Source of the DNA: Kribbella sp. NBC_01245
GTDB lineage: Bacteria; Actinomycetota; Actinomycetes; Propionibacteriales; Kribbellaceae
Assembly: GCF_036226525.1 (NCBI RefSeq)
Contig: NZ_CP108487.1
Location: 2,976,001-3,040,000 of the forward strand
Length of the DNA stretch: 64,000 nt
Direction: 5' to 3'
Positions within the stretch are counted from its first letter, which is position 1. Each line of letters begins with the position of its first letter. The position numbers were made by a program, and so were the translations under genes. Below, piece after piece: positions 43,299-51,673 of the stretch. A model generated the notes under the pieces. That model ran no database searches and was not told the origin of the DNA. It saw only the letters and a list, made by a program, of their open reading frames with translations.

Positions 43299-44044
43299 TT
43301 GAGGTAGCGCTTGGTTATGCGGCCGTCGTGGTTGCGGTCGATGAGCGTGGAGAGGCAGGTGTAGAGGCCTTCGCGGGCCTCGGAGGTCATGGACCGGTGG
43401 CCGGAGTACGTCGAGAGGACCGCGAGGTATTCCTCAGTCGTGTACTCCCGATCCCAGCCCCAGCGGTGGAACTCGACCGGCCCGAACAGACCCGAGCGGT
43501 CGAACTCTTCCGAGCCATCCGCCACCAAGGCCTCCGGCGTGAGCTGCCGGCCGGGATCGGCGCCGTCTGCGTCGAAGCGGTCGTAACACGCCTGCATATC
43601 GTCGAAGAACTGCTGAGTCCCACCGGCAACGTGCAGCGTCGATACCACCGCGAGTGAACCGCCCGGGCGCAAGGCTTGCGCGGCTTTCACCACCCGGATT
43701 TCTGGATCGACCCAGTGCCACGAGGTCGCCGCGATGACCAGGTCGTACGGCTCCGCGGGCAGCGGCCAGTCCTCGAAGGACGCGGTCACGATGTCCGCCT
43801 CCGGAAGGTTGCGGCGGGCAACGTTCGCCAGTTCTGGGCTGAGTTCCACGGCGGTGACGGACCATCCGCGTTCGACCATCGGCCGAGTCGCCTGCCCCGT
43901 TCCACACCCGACCTCGAGCACCCGCGGCCTCTCCACCAACGCGGCGCCGAGCACGTCGTACAACTCACTCGGATACCCCGGCCGAGCCCGGTCATACAAC
44001 TCAGCATCCTCCCCAAACCTCAACCGCAATACCTCTCGTCCCAT
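43271..44044 (-). CDS. SAM-dependent methyltransferase, class I
   Basis: A 257-residue protein. ATG at 44044 (MGREVLRLRFGEDAELYDRARPGYPSELYDVL) gives the usual N-terminus of this family; the frame upstream is only antisense of a palindromic repeat. Motif I is VLEVGCGTGQATRPMVERG, followed by VTAVELSPELANVARRNLP, VTASFEDWPLPAEPYDLVIAATSWHWVDPEIRVVKAAQALRPGGSLAVVST. The C-terminal part (EFDRSGLFGPVEFHRWGWDREYTTEEYLAVLSTYSGHRSM) resembles the Tam/UbiE-like small-molecule methyltransferases. Substrate unknown. Its stop codon lies within a tandem repeat. Confidence 0.88.
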   Translation of the reverse strand: MGREVLRLRFGEDAELYDRARPGYPSELYDVLGAALVERPRVLEVGCGTGQATRPMVERGWSVTAVELSPELANVARRNLPEADIVTASFEDWPLPAEPYDLVIAATSWHWVDPEIRVVKAAQALRPGGSLAVVSTLHVAGGTQQFFDDMQACYDRFDADGADPGRQLTPEALVADGSEEFDRSGLFGPVEFHRWGWDREYTTEEYLAVLSTYSGHRSMTSEAREGLYTCLSTLIDRNHDGRITKRYLNVLSLAPRL

Positions 44045-44151
44045 AACCCGAGAACCTAGCCCTCCGAGCCCAAACCCCGCAGCGATTTTCGCCCCGATCC
44101 ACCACGCCAACGCCGGCATGGGGCTCGCGAGTCGGCGCCACCTCAGCACTG

Positions 44152-44494
44152 CGCCAACACCGGCATACGCTCGCCGCTCGGCACCGCCGCAGCACTGCGT
44201 CGATTGGTCTGGATTCGACCGCTCCAGCGGCGGGCCACCTTGGTCAGCTCGGGTCCGCGGGCGAATCCTGACCAATCGACGCTAATCCAGCACAACGAAA
44301 GACCAACTGCGGCGTACGACGGCCAGAACGCCCGGGCGGGAGTGGTTCGTGGCAGGCGATTAGCGTCGATTGGTCAGGATTTGCCCGCGGACCGTTGGCG
44401 ACCAAGCTGACCCGCCGCGCGAGCGGGCAAATCCAGACCAATCGACGCAGTGCCTAAGGGGTGCCGAGCAGCGAGCCCCATGCCGGTGTTGGCG
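44152..44494. repeat. 343-bp composite palindrome made of nested inverted repeats
   Basis: Outer arms 44152-44184 and 44461-44494 pair with a few mismatches; 44193-44215 pairs perfectly (23 bp) with 44430-44452; 44253-44287 pairs with 44358-44392 at 34 of 35 positions. The motif GTCGATTGGTC(T/A)GGATT therefore occurs four times in alternating orientation, so each half can also fold alone. No coding frame is credible. A second partial copy of the outer arm lies at 44106-44128. Confidence 0.9.
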
Positions 44495-44522
44495 TACTGG
44501 GGGGGTGCCGACCGGGCGGGCC

Positions 44523-44915
44523 TTAGGACGGGAGTGGTGGGGTGGGGAGGGGGGACATTTGCCAGTGGCCGTGGGACCAGTGGATTAGTTGGCGCCATTG
44601 GCGGCGGCCGCGGGGGCCGGTTACGCCGATGACTACGTCGACGTCGTGCGAGGTGACTTGGGTCCAGGAGACGCCATCCAGGCGCCAGCCTTTACCGCCG
44701 TCGGTTGCGAGGCGGCGTTGGGCGTCGTCGGGTGCGTGGGCCGCGTTGCGGAGGTGGAGCCTCAATGCCGACTCGTCCTGCTCTTGCAGCAGATCGACGT
44801 ACGTCGCGACGTACGGCCGCAGCGTATCGACATCCATCGACGCACCAGCAGTCTGCGTGCAGCCGGTCAATCCCAATAGGACGGCCACGCAGACCAGCAT
44901 CACGGCGTTCCTCAT
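44523..44915 (-). CDS. Small predicted lipoprotein
   Basis: A 130-residue protein, MRNAVMLVCVAVLLGLTGC-TQTAG, a short signal peptide with lipobox LTGC. ATG at 44915 is chosen because the signal peptide starts there and GGGTGGGCGG precedes it. The mature domain (MDVDTLRPYVATYVDLLQEQDESALRLHLRNAAHAPDDAQRRLATDGGKGWRLDGVSWTQVTSHDVDVVIGVTG...) has an NTF2-like pattern, an accessory fold common in actinobacterial lipoproteins. Family not named. Confidence 0.72.
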   Translation of the reverse strand: MRNAVMLVCVAVLLGLTGCTQTAGASMDVDTLRPYVATYVDLLQEQDESALRLHLRNAAHAPDDAQRRLATDGGKGWRLDGVSWTQVTSHDVDVVIGVTGPRGRRQWRQLIHWSHGHWQMSPLPTPPLPS

Positions 44916-44983
44916 CCGCCCACCCCGTTTCGCTCGCCTCACACCCCTACTTGCCCCTAATGGGTGGACGCGTTCACGGGCGC

Positions 44984-45025
44984 AAAAAGTTGCCCCGGCC
45001 GCAGGAAGCCTGCAACCGGGGCAAC
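44984..45025 (-). terminator. Intrinsic terminator of ppdK
   Basis: On the minus strand, GTTGCCCCGG (45025-45016) pairs with CCGGGGCAAC (44998-44989), with an inner GCAGG/CCTGC stem, followed directly by TTTTT (44988-44984). It lies about 30 bases beyond the ppdK stop. The right arm plus flank is duplicated at 45031-45048. Confidence 0.9.
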
Positions 45026-45056
45026 AAAACCAACCGGGGCAACAAAACGAGCAGGG

Positions 45057-47717
45057 TCAGAGAGCGGCGCGGCCGGCCTCCAGCCGAGCAACCGGGATGC
45101 GGAACGGCGAGCAGGAAACATAGTCCAGACCCACCTCATGGAAGAAGTGGATGCTGTCCGGGTCACCGCCATGCTCACCGCAGATCCCGAGCTTCAGATC
45201 CGGACGCGTCTCCCGCCCGCGCTCGGCCCCAAGCCGAACCAACGCGCCAACGCCATCCCGGTCGATCGACTCGAACGGCGAAACCGCGAAGATCCCCTTC
45301 TCCAAGTACCGCGAGAAGAACGCACCTTCAACGTCGTCGCGGCTGAAGCCCCAAGTCGTCTGGGTCAGGTCATTGGTACCGAACGAGAAGAACTCGGCCG
45401 ATTCGGCGATCTGGCCGGCGGTCAGCGCGGCACGCGGCAGCTCGATCATCGTGCCGATCGGGCTGGACACGTCCACACCTTCGGCCTCGGACACCTCGCG
45501 CAACACCTGCGCGACCTCGTCCCGCGCCAACTCGAGCTCTTGCACGGCACCAACGAGCGGGATCATGATCTCGGGCCGCGGGTCCTTGCCCTGCTTCTTC
45601 AGGCGCGCCGCCGCCGACGCGATCGCCCGCACCTGCATCGCGAACAGGCCCGGGATGACGAGACCAAGGCGCACGCCGCGCAGACCCAGCATCGGGTTCT
45701 GCTCGTGCAACCGACGTACGGCCGAAAGCAGGGTGGCGTCGCGGCCCGGGTCCTCACCGCGCTCTTCGGCGAGGGCGACCTTGACCGCGAGCTCCTCCAT
45801 CGACGGCAGGAACTCGTGCAACGGCGGGTCGATCAGCCGGATCGTGACGGGCTGCCCGTCCATCGCGTCGAGGATCTCGCAGAAGTCCTCGCGCTGCAGC
45901 GGCTCCAACTCGGCCAGCGCCGCATCGCGATCGGCGTCCTCTTCCGCGAGGATGAGCCGCTCGATCGCCTCGCGCCGTTCGCCGAGGAACATGTGCTCCG
46001 TACGGCACAGACCAATCCCCTGCGCGCCGAACCGCCGGGCGCGCGCGGAGTCCTCGCCGTTGTCCGCATTCGTCCGGACCTGCAGACGCCGTACGTCGTC
46101 CGCGTGCGAGATCAACCGGTGCACACTCGCGACCAAGTCGTCGGCCGCGTGATCGAGCGTGCCCTCGAAGTACTGCACGACGGGCGACGGCACCACCGGC
46201 ACCTCGCCGAGGAAGACCTCACCCGTCGTACCGTCGATGGAGATCACGTCGCCCTCGACCACCGAGGTCCCGTTGACCTCGATGGTCTTGGCCGAGATGT
46301 CGACGCGCAGCTCCTCCGCACCGCAGACGCAGGTCTTACCCATACCGCGCGCAACGACGGCCGCGTGCGAGGTCTTGCCGCCGCGACTGGTGAGAATGCC
46401 CTGGGCCGCGATCATGCCGTGCAGGTCGTCCGGGTTGGTCTCGCGGCGCACGAGCACGACCTTCTCGCCGCGCTCGGCCGCCTCGACGGCTGCCGCGGAG
46501 GTGAAGACGACCTTGCCGCAGGCCGCGCCCGGGGAGGCGCCGATCGCCTTGGTCAGCAGGTGCTTGTCGGCATCGGCGTCGAACCGCGGGAACATCAGCT
46601 GCGCGAGCTGGGCGCCCGTCACCCGCTTGAGCGCCTCGTCGATCGAGATCATGCCCTCGTCGATCAGGCTGGTCGCGATCCGGAAGGCCGCGCCCGCTGT
46701 GCGCTTACCGACGCGGGTCTGCAACATCCAGAGCTTGCCGCGCTCGACGGTGAACTCGATATCGCAAAGATCGCGGTAATGGCCTTCGAGCTTGACCATG
46801 ATCGTCATCAGGTCGTCGTACGACAACTTGTCGATCTGCTCGAGGTCCGCCAACGGCACGGTGTTGCGAATACCCGCGACGACGTCCTCGCCCTGCGCGT
46901 TCTGCAGGTAGTCGCCGTACACGCCCGGCTGGCCGCTCGACGGGTCACGGGTGAACGCGACACCCGTGCCGGAGTCCATGCCGAGGTTGCCGAACACCAT
47001 CGAGCAGATGTTGACGGCCGTGCCGAGGTCGGCGGGAATGCGCTCCTGGCGGCGGTAGAGCACCGCGCGCTCGGAGTTCCACGAACCGAAGACCGCCTCG
47101 ATCGCGAGCTCCATCTGCTCGCGCGGGTCCTGCGGGAAGTCGCGGCCGGTGTGCTCACGGACCGACGCCTTGAACCGGCCCACCAGCTTGCGCAGGTCGT
47201 CGGCATCCAGGTCGAGATCGTTCGTCGTACCCTTCGCGTCCTTCGCCGCCTCGATCGCGTCCTCGAAGACGTCACCGGGCATGTCCAGCACGGTCTTGCC
47301 GAACATCTGGATCAGCCGCCGGTACGCGTCCCACGCGAAGCGCGGGTTACCCGACTGGTGCGCGAGACCGTTCACGGAGTCGTCGTTCAGCCCGACATTG
47401 AGCACCGTCTCCATCATCCCGGGCATCGAGAACTTCGCGCCGGAACGGACCGAGACCAGCAGCGGGTCGTCCGCCTGGCCGAGCTTCTTGCCCATCTTCT
47501 GCTGCAGGTGCGACACGTGGTGATCGATCTCGTCGGCCAACTCGGCCGGCATCGCGCCGGTCTCGAGATAGACCCGGCACGCCTCCGTCGAGATGATGAA
47601 ACCGGGCGGCACCGGCAGGCCGAGGTTCGTCATCTCCGCCAGGTTCGCCCCCTTTCCACCGAGCAGGTCCTTCATGTCCTTGTTGCCTTCGGCGAAGTCG
47701 TAGACGAGTTTCGGCAC
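45057..47717 (-). CDS. ppdK: Pyruvate, phosphate dikinase
   Basis: An 886-residue enzyme interconverting pyruvate, ATP and phosphate with PEP, AMP and PPi. GTG at 47717 (AGGGAG five bases upstream) gives VPKLVYDFAEGNKDMKDLLGGKGANLAEMTNLGLPVPPGF, the standard N-terminus. The ATP-grasp domain has LVSVRSGAKFSMPGMMETVLNVGLND; the swivelling domain has LTSRGGKTSHAAVVARGMGKTCVCG with the phospho-His; the PEP domain has GIGLCRTEHMF, LRGVRLG and SFGTNDLTQTTWGFSRDD. Full length. It may run towards PEP for gluconeogenesis. No PPDK regulatory protein gene nearby. Confidence 0.96.
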   Translation of the reverse strand: MPKLVYDFAEGNKDMKDLLGGKGANLAEMTNLGLPVPPGFIISTEACRVYLETGAMPAELADEIDHHVSHLQQKMGKKLGQADDPLLVSVRSGAKFSMPGMMETVLNVGLNDDSVNGLAHQSGNPRFAWDAYRRLIQMFGKTVLDMPGDVFEDAIEAAKDAKGTTNDLDLDADDLRKLVGRFKASVREHTGRDFPQDPREQMELAIEAVFGSWNSERAVLYRRQERIPADLGTAVNICSMVFGNLGMDSGTGVAFTRDPSSGQPGVYGDYLQNAQGEDVVAGIRNTVPLADLEQIDKLSYDDLMTIMVKLEGHYRDLCDIEFTVERGKLWMLQTRVGKRTAGAAFRIATSLIDEGMISIDEALKRVTGAQLAQLMFPRFDADADKHLLTKAIGASPGAACGKVVFTSAAAVEAAERGEKVVLVRRETNPDDLHGMIAAQGILTSRGGKTSHAAVVARGMGKTCVCGAEELRVDISAKTIEVNGTSVVEGDVISIDGTTGEVFLGEVPVVPSPVVQYFEGTLDHAADDLVASVHRLISHADDVRRLQVRTNADNGEDSARARRFGAQGIGLCRTEHMFLGERREAIERLILAEEDADRDAALAELEPLQREDFCEILDAMDGQPVTIRLIDPPLHEFLPSMEELAVKVALAEERGEDPGRDATLLSAVRRLHEQNPMLGLRGVRLGLVIPGLFAMQVRAIASAAARLKKQGKDPRPEIMIPLVGAVQELELARDEVAQVLREVSEAEGVDVSSPIGTMIELPRAALTAGQIAESAEFFSFGTNDLTQTTWGFSRDDVEGAFFSRYLEKGIFAVSPFESIDRDGVGALVRLGAERGRETRPDLKLGICGEHGGDPDSIHFFHEVGLDYVSCSPFRIPVARLEAGRAAL

Positions 47718-47870
47718 GATGACTCCCTGAGGTGTGGGCGGGCGCTTGAAGACGCGGCGTGATGACCGCTGGCCCAACGACTCCAGTGGCGGGGCGTCCT
47801 TCCAGAGTACGCCGGAAAACCAGTCCACTTCGCCACTGGTCTCACATAGGACATCGTGATGATGACCACA

Positions 47871-47886
47871 CCAGTGAGTGCACTGG
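47871..47886. promoter_or_regulatory. Operator-like dyad upstream of ppdK
   Basis: CCAGTG-AGTG-CACTGG has perfect 6-bp arms and sits about 155 bases before the ppdK start, in the 238-base gap that otherwise holds no gene. CCACTGG recurs nearby at about 47833. A binding protein is not identified. Confidence 0.4.
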
Positions 47887-47955
47887 ATCACTTTATTCCG
47901 GGTACAGGGATGTGCTGTTGCTGACAACGATGGTCAGCAACACGCGCGCGATGGG

Positions 47956-48909
47956 TCAGGAGGACTCGCGCTTCGCCTTCGCCCGGCGCTTGCCCTCGTG
48001 CATCGCGATCACCCGCGCAATCGGGATCGCCCGGCCCTCTTCGACAAGCTCCGCCGGCAACTGCTGGGGCGCGGGCATCGCCTCCGCCCAGGGGTCGCGA
48101 TCGCCCAGCAACTCGAGCGCCGTACGGATCGTGAAGTCCTTCGGGGTGACGTCATCGAGGTCGTCCCAGCCGACCGGGAACGACACCGGCACGCCCGGCC
48201 GGACTCGCGGGCTGTACGCCGCGACCACGGTGGCGCCGCCCGAACGCGTCGAATCGAGGAAGACCTTGCCCTCGCGTTCCTCCAGCGGGTACGCCGTGGT
48301 GGCGACCGTGGGATCGACCCGCTCGGCCCGCACGGCGAGGGCGCGTGCGGCGGCCGCAACCTCTTCGGCCGAAGTGCTTGAGGTGTCGACCGGGACGAAG
48401 ATGTGCAGCCCCTTCGCGCCACTCGTCTTCACGGCGCCGGTCAGACCGAGCTCCACGAGCGCCTCGCGGACCAGGCGGGCCGCGGCCGCCACGGTCTTGA
48501 ACGGCGCGCCTTCGGGCGGATCAAGGTCCATCACGAGGTGCGTGGTGCGCTCGGGATGGTCGATCCGGAACAGCGTCGGGTGGTACTCGACGGCGCGCTG
48601 GTTGCCGAACCAGAGCAGCGTCCGCCGGTCATTGCACAAGGCGTACGACACCTCGCGCTTGGACGCCTCGGCCCACATCGGCGCACGCTCGACCCAATCG
48701 GGCGTGTACTTCGGCAGGTTCTTCTGCATGAACCGGTCCTGCCCACGCAACACCCGGATCACCGAAAGCGGCCGATCCTTCAGCCCAGGCAGGATCCGCT
48801 CGCTCACCCCATCCAGGTAGTCGACCAACTCCCGCTTGGTCGCCCCCGCCCTCTCGAACAGATCCTGGTCCAGATTAGTCAGCGGCACACCCTCGCGAGA
48901 CTCACCCAT
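47956..48909 (-). CDS. Stand-alone LigD-type polymerase/primase domain protein
   Basis: A 317-residue archaeo-eukaryotic primase-like polymerase of the LigD PolDom type, which fills gaps and adds nucleotides in non-homologous end joining. Visible: VDYLDGVSERILPGLKDRPLSVIRVLRGQDRFMQKNLP, the metal-binding HLVMDLDPPEG, TSGAKGLHIFVPV, and DSTRSGGATVVAAYSPRVRPGVPVSFPVGWDDL. Ligase and nuclease domains are absent, and no ku or ligD gene is in the window; actinobacteria often encode these separately. Confidence 0.93.
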   Translation of the reverse strand: MGESREGVPLTNLDQDLFERAGATKRELVDYLDGVSERILPGLKDRPLSVIRVLRGQDRFMQKNLPKYTPDWVERAPMWAEASKREVSYALCNDRRTLLWFGNQRAVEYHPTLFRIDHPERTTHLVMDLDPPEGAPFKTVAAAARLVREALVELGLTGAVKTSGAKGLHIFVPVDTSSTSAEEVAAAARALAVRAERVDPTVATTAYPLEEREGKVFLDSTRSGGATVVAAYSPRVRPGVPVSFPVGWDDLDDVTPKDFTIRTALELLGDRDPWAEAMPAPQQLPAELVEEGRAIPIARVIAMHEGKRRAKAKRESS

Positions 48910-48943
48910 CCGCCCAGACTAGGCCTTCTTCTTTGGCGTCGGT

Positions 48944-48980
48944 CGTCTGATTTTGTCCGCGAGTGGTCAAAAAACAGACG
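48944..48980 (-). terminator. Hairpin after the class C hydrolase gene
   Basis: CGTCTGATTTTG (48944-48955) pairs with CAAAAAACAGACG (48968-48980) with one mismatch or bulge. It lies just past the end of the minus-strand hydrolase gene and upstream of the LigD-type gene. T/A-rich arms fit a terminator. Confidence 0.5.
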
Positions 48981-48990
48981 GAAGGACTAC

Positions 48991-50346
48991 CTACGGGACC
49001 TTCGGGGTGACGCGGCCGCTGCTGAAGACGTACGGCGCTCCGTCCGGGAATTCGCGGAACTCGAACGACGTCCATGGCTGGTCCGGCCCTTCGCGCAGGA
49101 GGAAGCGATCGCCGCTCGCGTCGGCCGGGGCCAGGTCGTACGTCCTCTCCGGGAAATCCGCCAGGTCGGCGCGATCGCCAGTCGCCCGTACGACGACGGC
49201 CGGCCCACCGTTGACGCCTGCTTCGCCACTCGCATTGACATCGAAGGTCACCCCGCTCCGCGCGTACTCCCCGGTATGACGCTCGAAGCCGTCCGGCACC
49301 TCGCCGTCGAAGGGTTCAGGTGTGCCCGGCATCACCAAACCGGCGTACTCGGCGAAGACCTCACGGAACAACGAGTTGAACAAGGCAGGCGCGGTCGGCG
49401 AGTTCGTCAGTAGGCAGACGGCGACCCGCGAGACCGGGTCGATCCGGAGAAAGGCCAGCTGCCCGACCGTCGTACCGTCATGGCCGTAGAGCAGCCGATC
49501 CCCCCAATCGTTCAACCGCCAAGTGAGTCCGACGCCCGCCATGCCCGTCGCGCCCGCAACCGGTACGGCGAGCTCCTGCATCGTGGCAACGGCCTCCGCA
49601 TCGAGCAGGCGTACGCCGTCCCGCGTGACTCCGCCGTCGAGGTGGAACCGGGCGAACGCGAGCAGGTCCGCCGCGCTCTGCGTGATCAGGCCAACCGGCG
49701 TCAGACTTCGCGGCAGCATCCACGACTTCACCGCCAAGCCGTCGACCAGGCTGTGCCCGACGGCGGCCCGATGCAGGATCGCGTCCTCCGGAAGGGTGAC
49801 GGTGTGCTCCAGCCCGAGCGGTTCGACCAGGCGCGCCTTGAGCGACTCGTCGAAGGTCCGGCCGTCGAGGACCTCGATGATCCGGCCGAGCACGGCGAAC
49901 CCGCTGTTGCAGTACGAGTAGGCGGCACCAGGCTCGAAGATCTGCGCCACCTCCGGCAGCAACGCGACGTACTTCTCCAGGCAATCGTCACCACGCCCGG
50001 TATCAGTGAAGACGTCACCGTCGATCCCGCTGGTATGCATGAGCAACTGCCGCACGGTCACCCGGTCAGCCGTCGCGAAAGCCGCCTCCGGCAACAGCTT
50101 GGCCACCGTGTCGTCGAGCGCGAGCCGCCCTTCCGCGGCCAGCTGCATAACCATCGTGGCCGTCCACGGCTTGGTGATCGACCCGATCTGAAACACCGAG
50201 TCGCCCGTCACCTCAACCCCGGTAGCCCGACTCAGCACCCCGTACGGCACTACCGTCTGCTCGCCGTCGGCCCAAATCCCCAGCACGGCCCCCGGCACAT
50301 CGGCGGCAGCAGCCAGCTCGGCCAGTCTCACGCTCCAGTCCGTCAT
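48991..50346 (-). CDS. Class C beta-lactamase-fold serine hydrolase
   Basis: A 451-residue protein without signal peptide. The catalytic SxxK is in VFQIGSITKPWTATMVMQLAAEGRLALDDTVAKLLPE (about residue 56), the Tyr motif in AYSYCNSGFAVLGRIIEVLDG (YCN in place of YxN), and LLYGHDGTTVGQLAFLRIDP supplies the third element. A C-terminal domain (EVPDGFERHTGEYARSGVTFDV...) is typical of the esterase/D-aminopeptidase-like members. Cytoplasmic location makes a true beta-lactamase unlikely; an esterase or peptidase is more probable. Confidence 0.88.
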   Translation of the reverse strand: MTDWSVRLAELAAAADVPGAVLGIWADGEQTVVPYGVLSRATGVEVTGDSVFQIGSITKPWTATMVMQLAAEGRLALDDTVAKLLPEAAFATADRVTVRQLLMHTSGIDGDVFTDTGRGDDCLEKYVALLPEVAQIFEPGAAYSYCNSGFAVLGRIIEVLDGRTFDESLKARLVEPLGLEHTVTLPEDAILHRAAVGHSLVDGLAVKSWMLPRSLTPVGLITQSAADLLAFARFHLDGGVTRDGVRLLDAEAVATMQELAVPVAGATGMAGVGLTWRLNDWGDRLLYGHDGTTVGQLAFLRIDPVSRVAVCLLTNSPTAPALFNSLFREVFAEYAGLVMPGTPEPFDGEVPDGFERHTGEYARSGVTFDVNASGEAGVNGGPAVVVRATGDRADLADFPERTYDLAPADASGDRFLLREGPDQPWTSFEFREFPDGAPYVFSSGRVTPKVP

Positions 50347-50488
50347 GCCCGCTATTTCAGCACTGACTCCGGACGAAGCCGGTGAAGGCCCAGGTAGTTG
50401 GTGAAGGCCCAGCCGCTTCGCCCGTCGGCCCCCGCCCCGCTTCCCGCGCGACCTCGGCCGACGGCGCCGCTGGCGGGCCCGCGTGACA

Positions 50489-51193
50489 TTAGGCGGTCTT
50501 GTGGCGGGCGCCGCCCTCGAGATGGACTGTCTCGCCGGAGATGAAGCCCGCGCGGAGTAGCCACATCACCGTGTCGACGACGTCGTCGGACTCGCCGTAC
50601 CGTCCGACCAGCGTTCCAGCGGCACTCTTGCTCAGCAAGCCGGCCTTGCCGTCACCAAACCGGTCCCAGGCACCCGAGTCGACGACACCGGGCGAGATGG
50701 CGTTGACCCGCACCGGGGCGAGGTCCGCCGCGAGATGGCGAGCGACGTACTCGACCGCACCGTTGGTCACCCCCTTGACGAGCGAGCCTGGTCCCGGCCG
50801 CCACCCGACGACCCCGGAGAACAACACGATCGACCCGTTCGGCTGCAGCACCGGCGCGAAGTGCTTGGCGACCAGCATCGGTCCGATCACCTTCGCCGTG
50901 AACGCGGCCATCAGCTTGTCGTGATCCAGTTCGACAGCCCGAACGTCGTGCGGCGCTGAACCGGTCGTCACGATGTGGTCGATCCCATCCGCGAGCCGGG
51001 TGGCCGCGGCGGCCATCGTCGTCTCGTCCTGCAGATCGATTCGCACCGCGGTCGCGTTGATCTCGGCCGCCAGCGCCTCGGCGGCAGCCAGATCACGTGC
51101 ACCGATCACCACGTCGTACCCGTCGTTCACCGCACGCCGCGCGATTGCCGCCCCCAGCGCCCGTGCACCGCCGATGACCAGAATCCGTTCCAC
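50489..51193 (-). CDS. Short-chain dehydrogenase/reductase
   Basis: A 234-residue SDR. GTG at 51193 is used because GAGGGAG stands eight bases upstream. ILVIGGARALGAAIARRAVNDGYDVVIGARD is the NAD(P)-binding motif (GGARALG, a variant of TGxxxGxG). The usual SDR Tyr-x-x-x-Lys is not obvious: the expected region reads SLVKGVTNGAVEYVARHLAADLAPVRVNAISPGVVDS, with no Tyr at the catalytic position. It may be an atypical SDR or a regulatory dinucleotide-binding protein. Divergent from an HxlR regulator with a palindrome between them. Confidence 0.85.
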   Translation of the reverse strand: MERILVIGGARALGAAIARRAVNDGYDVVIGARDLAAAEALAAEINATAVRIDLQDETTMAAAATRLADGIDHIVTTGSAPHDVRAVELDHDKLMAAFTAKVIGPMLVAKHFAPVLQPNGSIVLFSGVVGWRPGPGSLVKGVTNGAVEYVARHLAADLAPVRVNAISPGVVDSGAWDRFGDGKAGLLSKSAAGTLVGRYGESDDVVDTVMWLLRAGFISGETVHLEGGARHKTA

Positions 51194-51239
51194 TTCCGTC
51201 ACTCCCTCTCGTAGGATCGGATCCTTACGGTATGGATTT

Positions 51240-51251
51240 GATACCGGTATC
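51240..51251. promoter_or_regulatory. Candidate HxlR operator between SDR and regulator
   Basis: GATACCGGTATC is a perfect 12-bp palindrome in the 80-base gap between the divergent genes; a related half-site TACGGTAT lies 14 bases earlier. Probable site for the adjacent HxlR protein. Confidence 0.6.
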
Positions 51252-51273
51252 TTCAACGGAACTGGGAGCACCC

Positions 51274-51642
51274 ATGGGCAAGGCGTACAACGTGATGGCG
51301 GCGACCTGTCCGAGCCGAACCGTGCTCCACCGCATCGGCGCCCGCTGGACCGTGTTCGTCGTCAACGCCCTCGCCGACGGCCCGCGCCGCTTCACCGACC
51401 TCAAAGCACACATCCAAGGCATCACCCCGAAGGTTCTGACCGAGACCCTCCGCTCCCTCGAAGTCGACGGCCTGATCAGCCGGCACGAGTACGCCGAAAA
51501 CCCGCCACATGTCGAATACGCCCTGACGCCACTAGGACGCTCCCTCCTCGTCCCGCTCCGCGCCGTACGACTCTGGGCCGAACAGCACGTCCCCGACATC
51601 GAAGCCGCACGGGCTCGTCACGAGGACCAGACGCTGGCCTAA
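51274..51642 (+). CDS. HxlR-family winged-helix regulator
   Basis: A 122-residue regulator starting MGKAYNVMAATCPSRTVLHRIGARWTVFVVNALADGPRRFTDLKAHIQGITPKVLTETLRSLEVDGLISRHEYAENPPHVEYALTPLGRSLL. The CPSR...IGARWT...L..GPRRF.DL...I.GIT.K.LT..LR.LE.DGL..R pattern is diagnostic, with the single N-terminal Cys that often senses thiol-reactive compounds. ATG at 51274 has GGGAG seven bases upstream. It most likely controls the divergent SDR gene. Confidence 0.93.
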   Translation: MGKAYNVMAATCPSRTVLHRIGARWTVFVVNALADGPRRFTDLKAHIQGITPKVLTETLRSLEVDGLISRHEYAENPPHVEYALTPLGRSLLVPLRAVRLWAEQHVPDIEAARARHEDQTLA

Positions 51643-51673
51643 CGGGTCGGCGCGGGTGGATAGGGTGCCACGC

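Noticed and set aside
44964..47762. 932-residue plus-strand open frame opposite ppdK
   Set aside because: Antisense shadow of a highly conserved PPDK; no independent motif.
48991..50346. Chromosomal AmpC beta-lactamase
   Set aside because: No signal peptide, YCN instead of the usual YxN with KTG missing, and a C-terminal domain typical of esterase/peptidase relatives.
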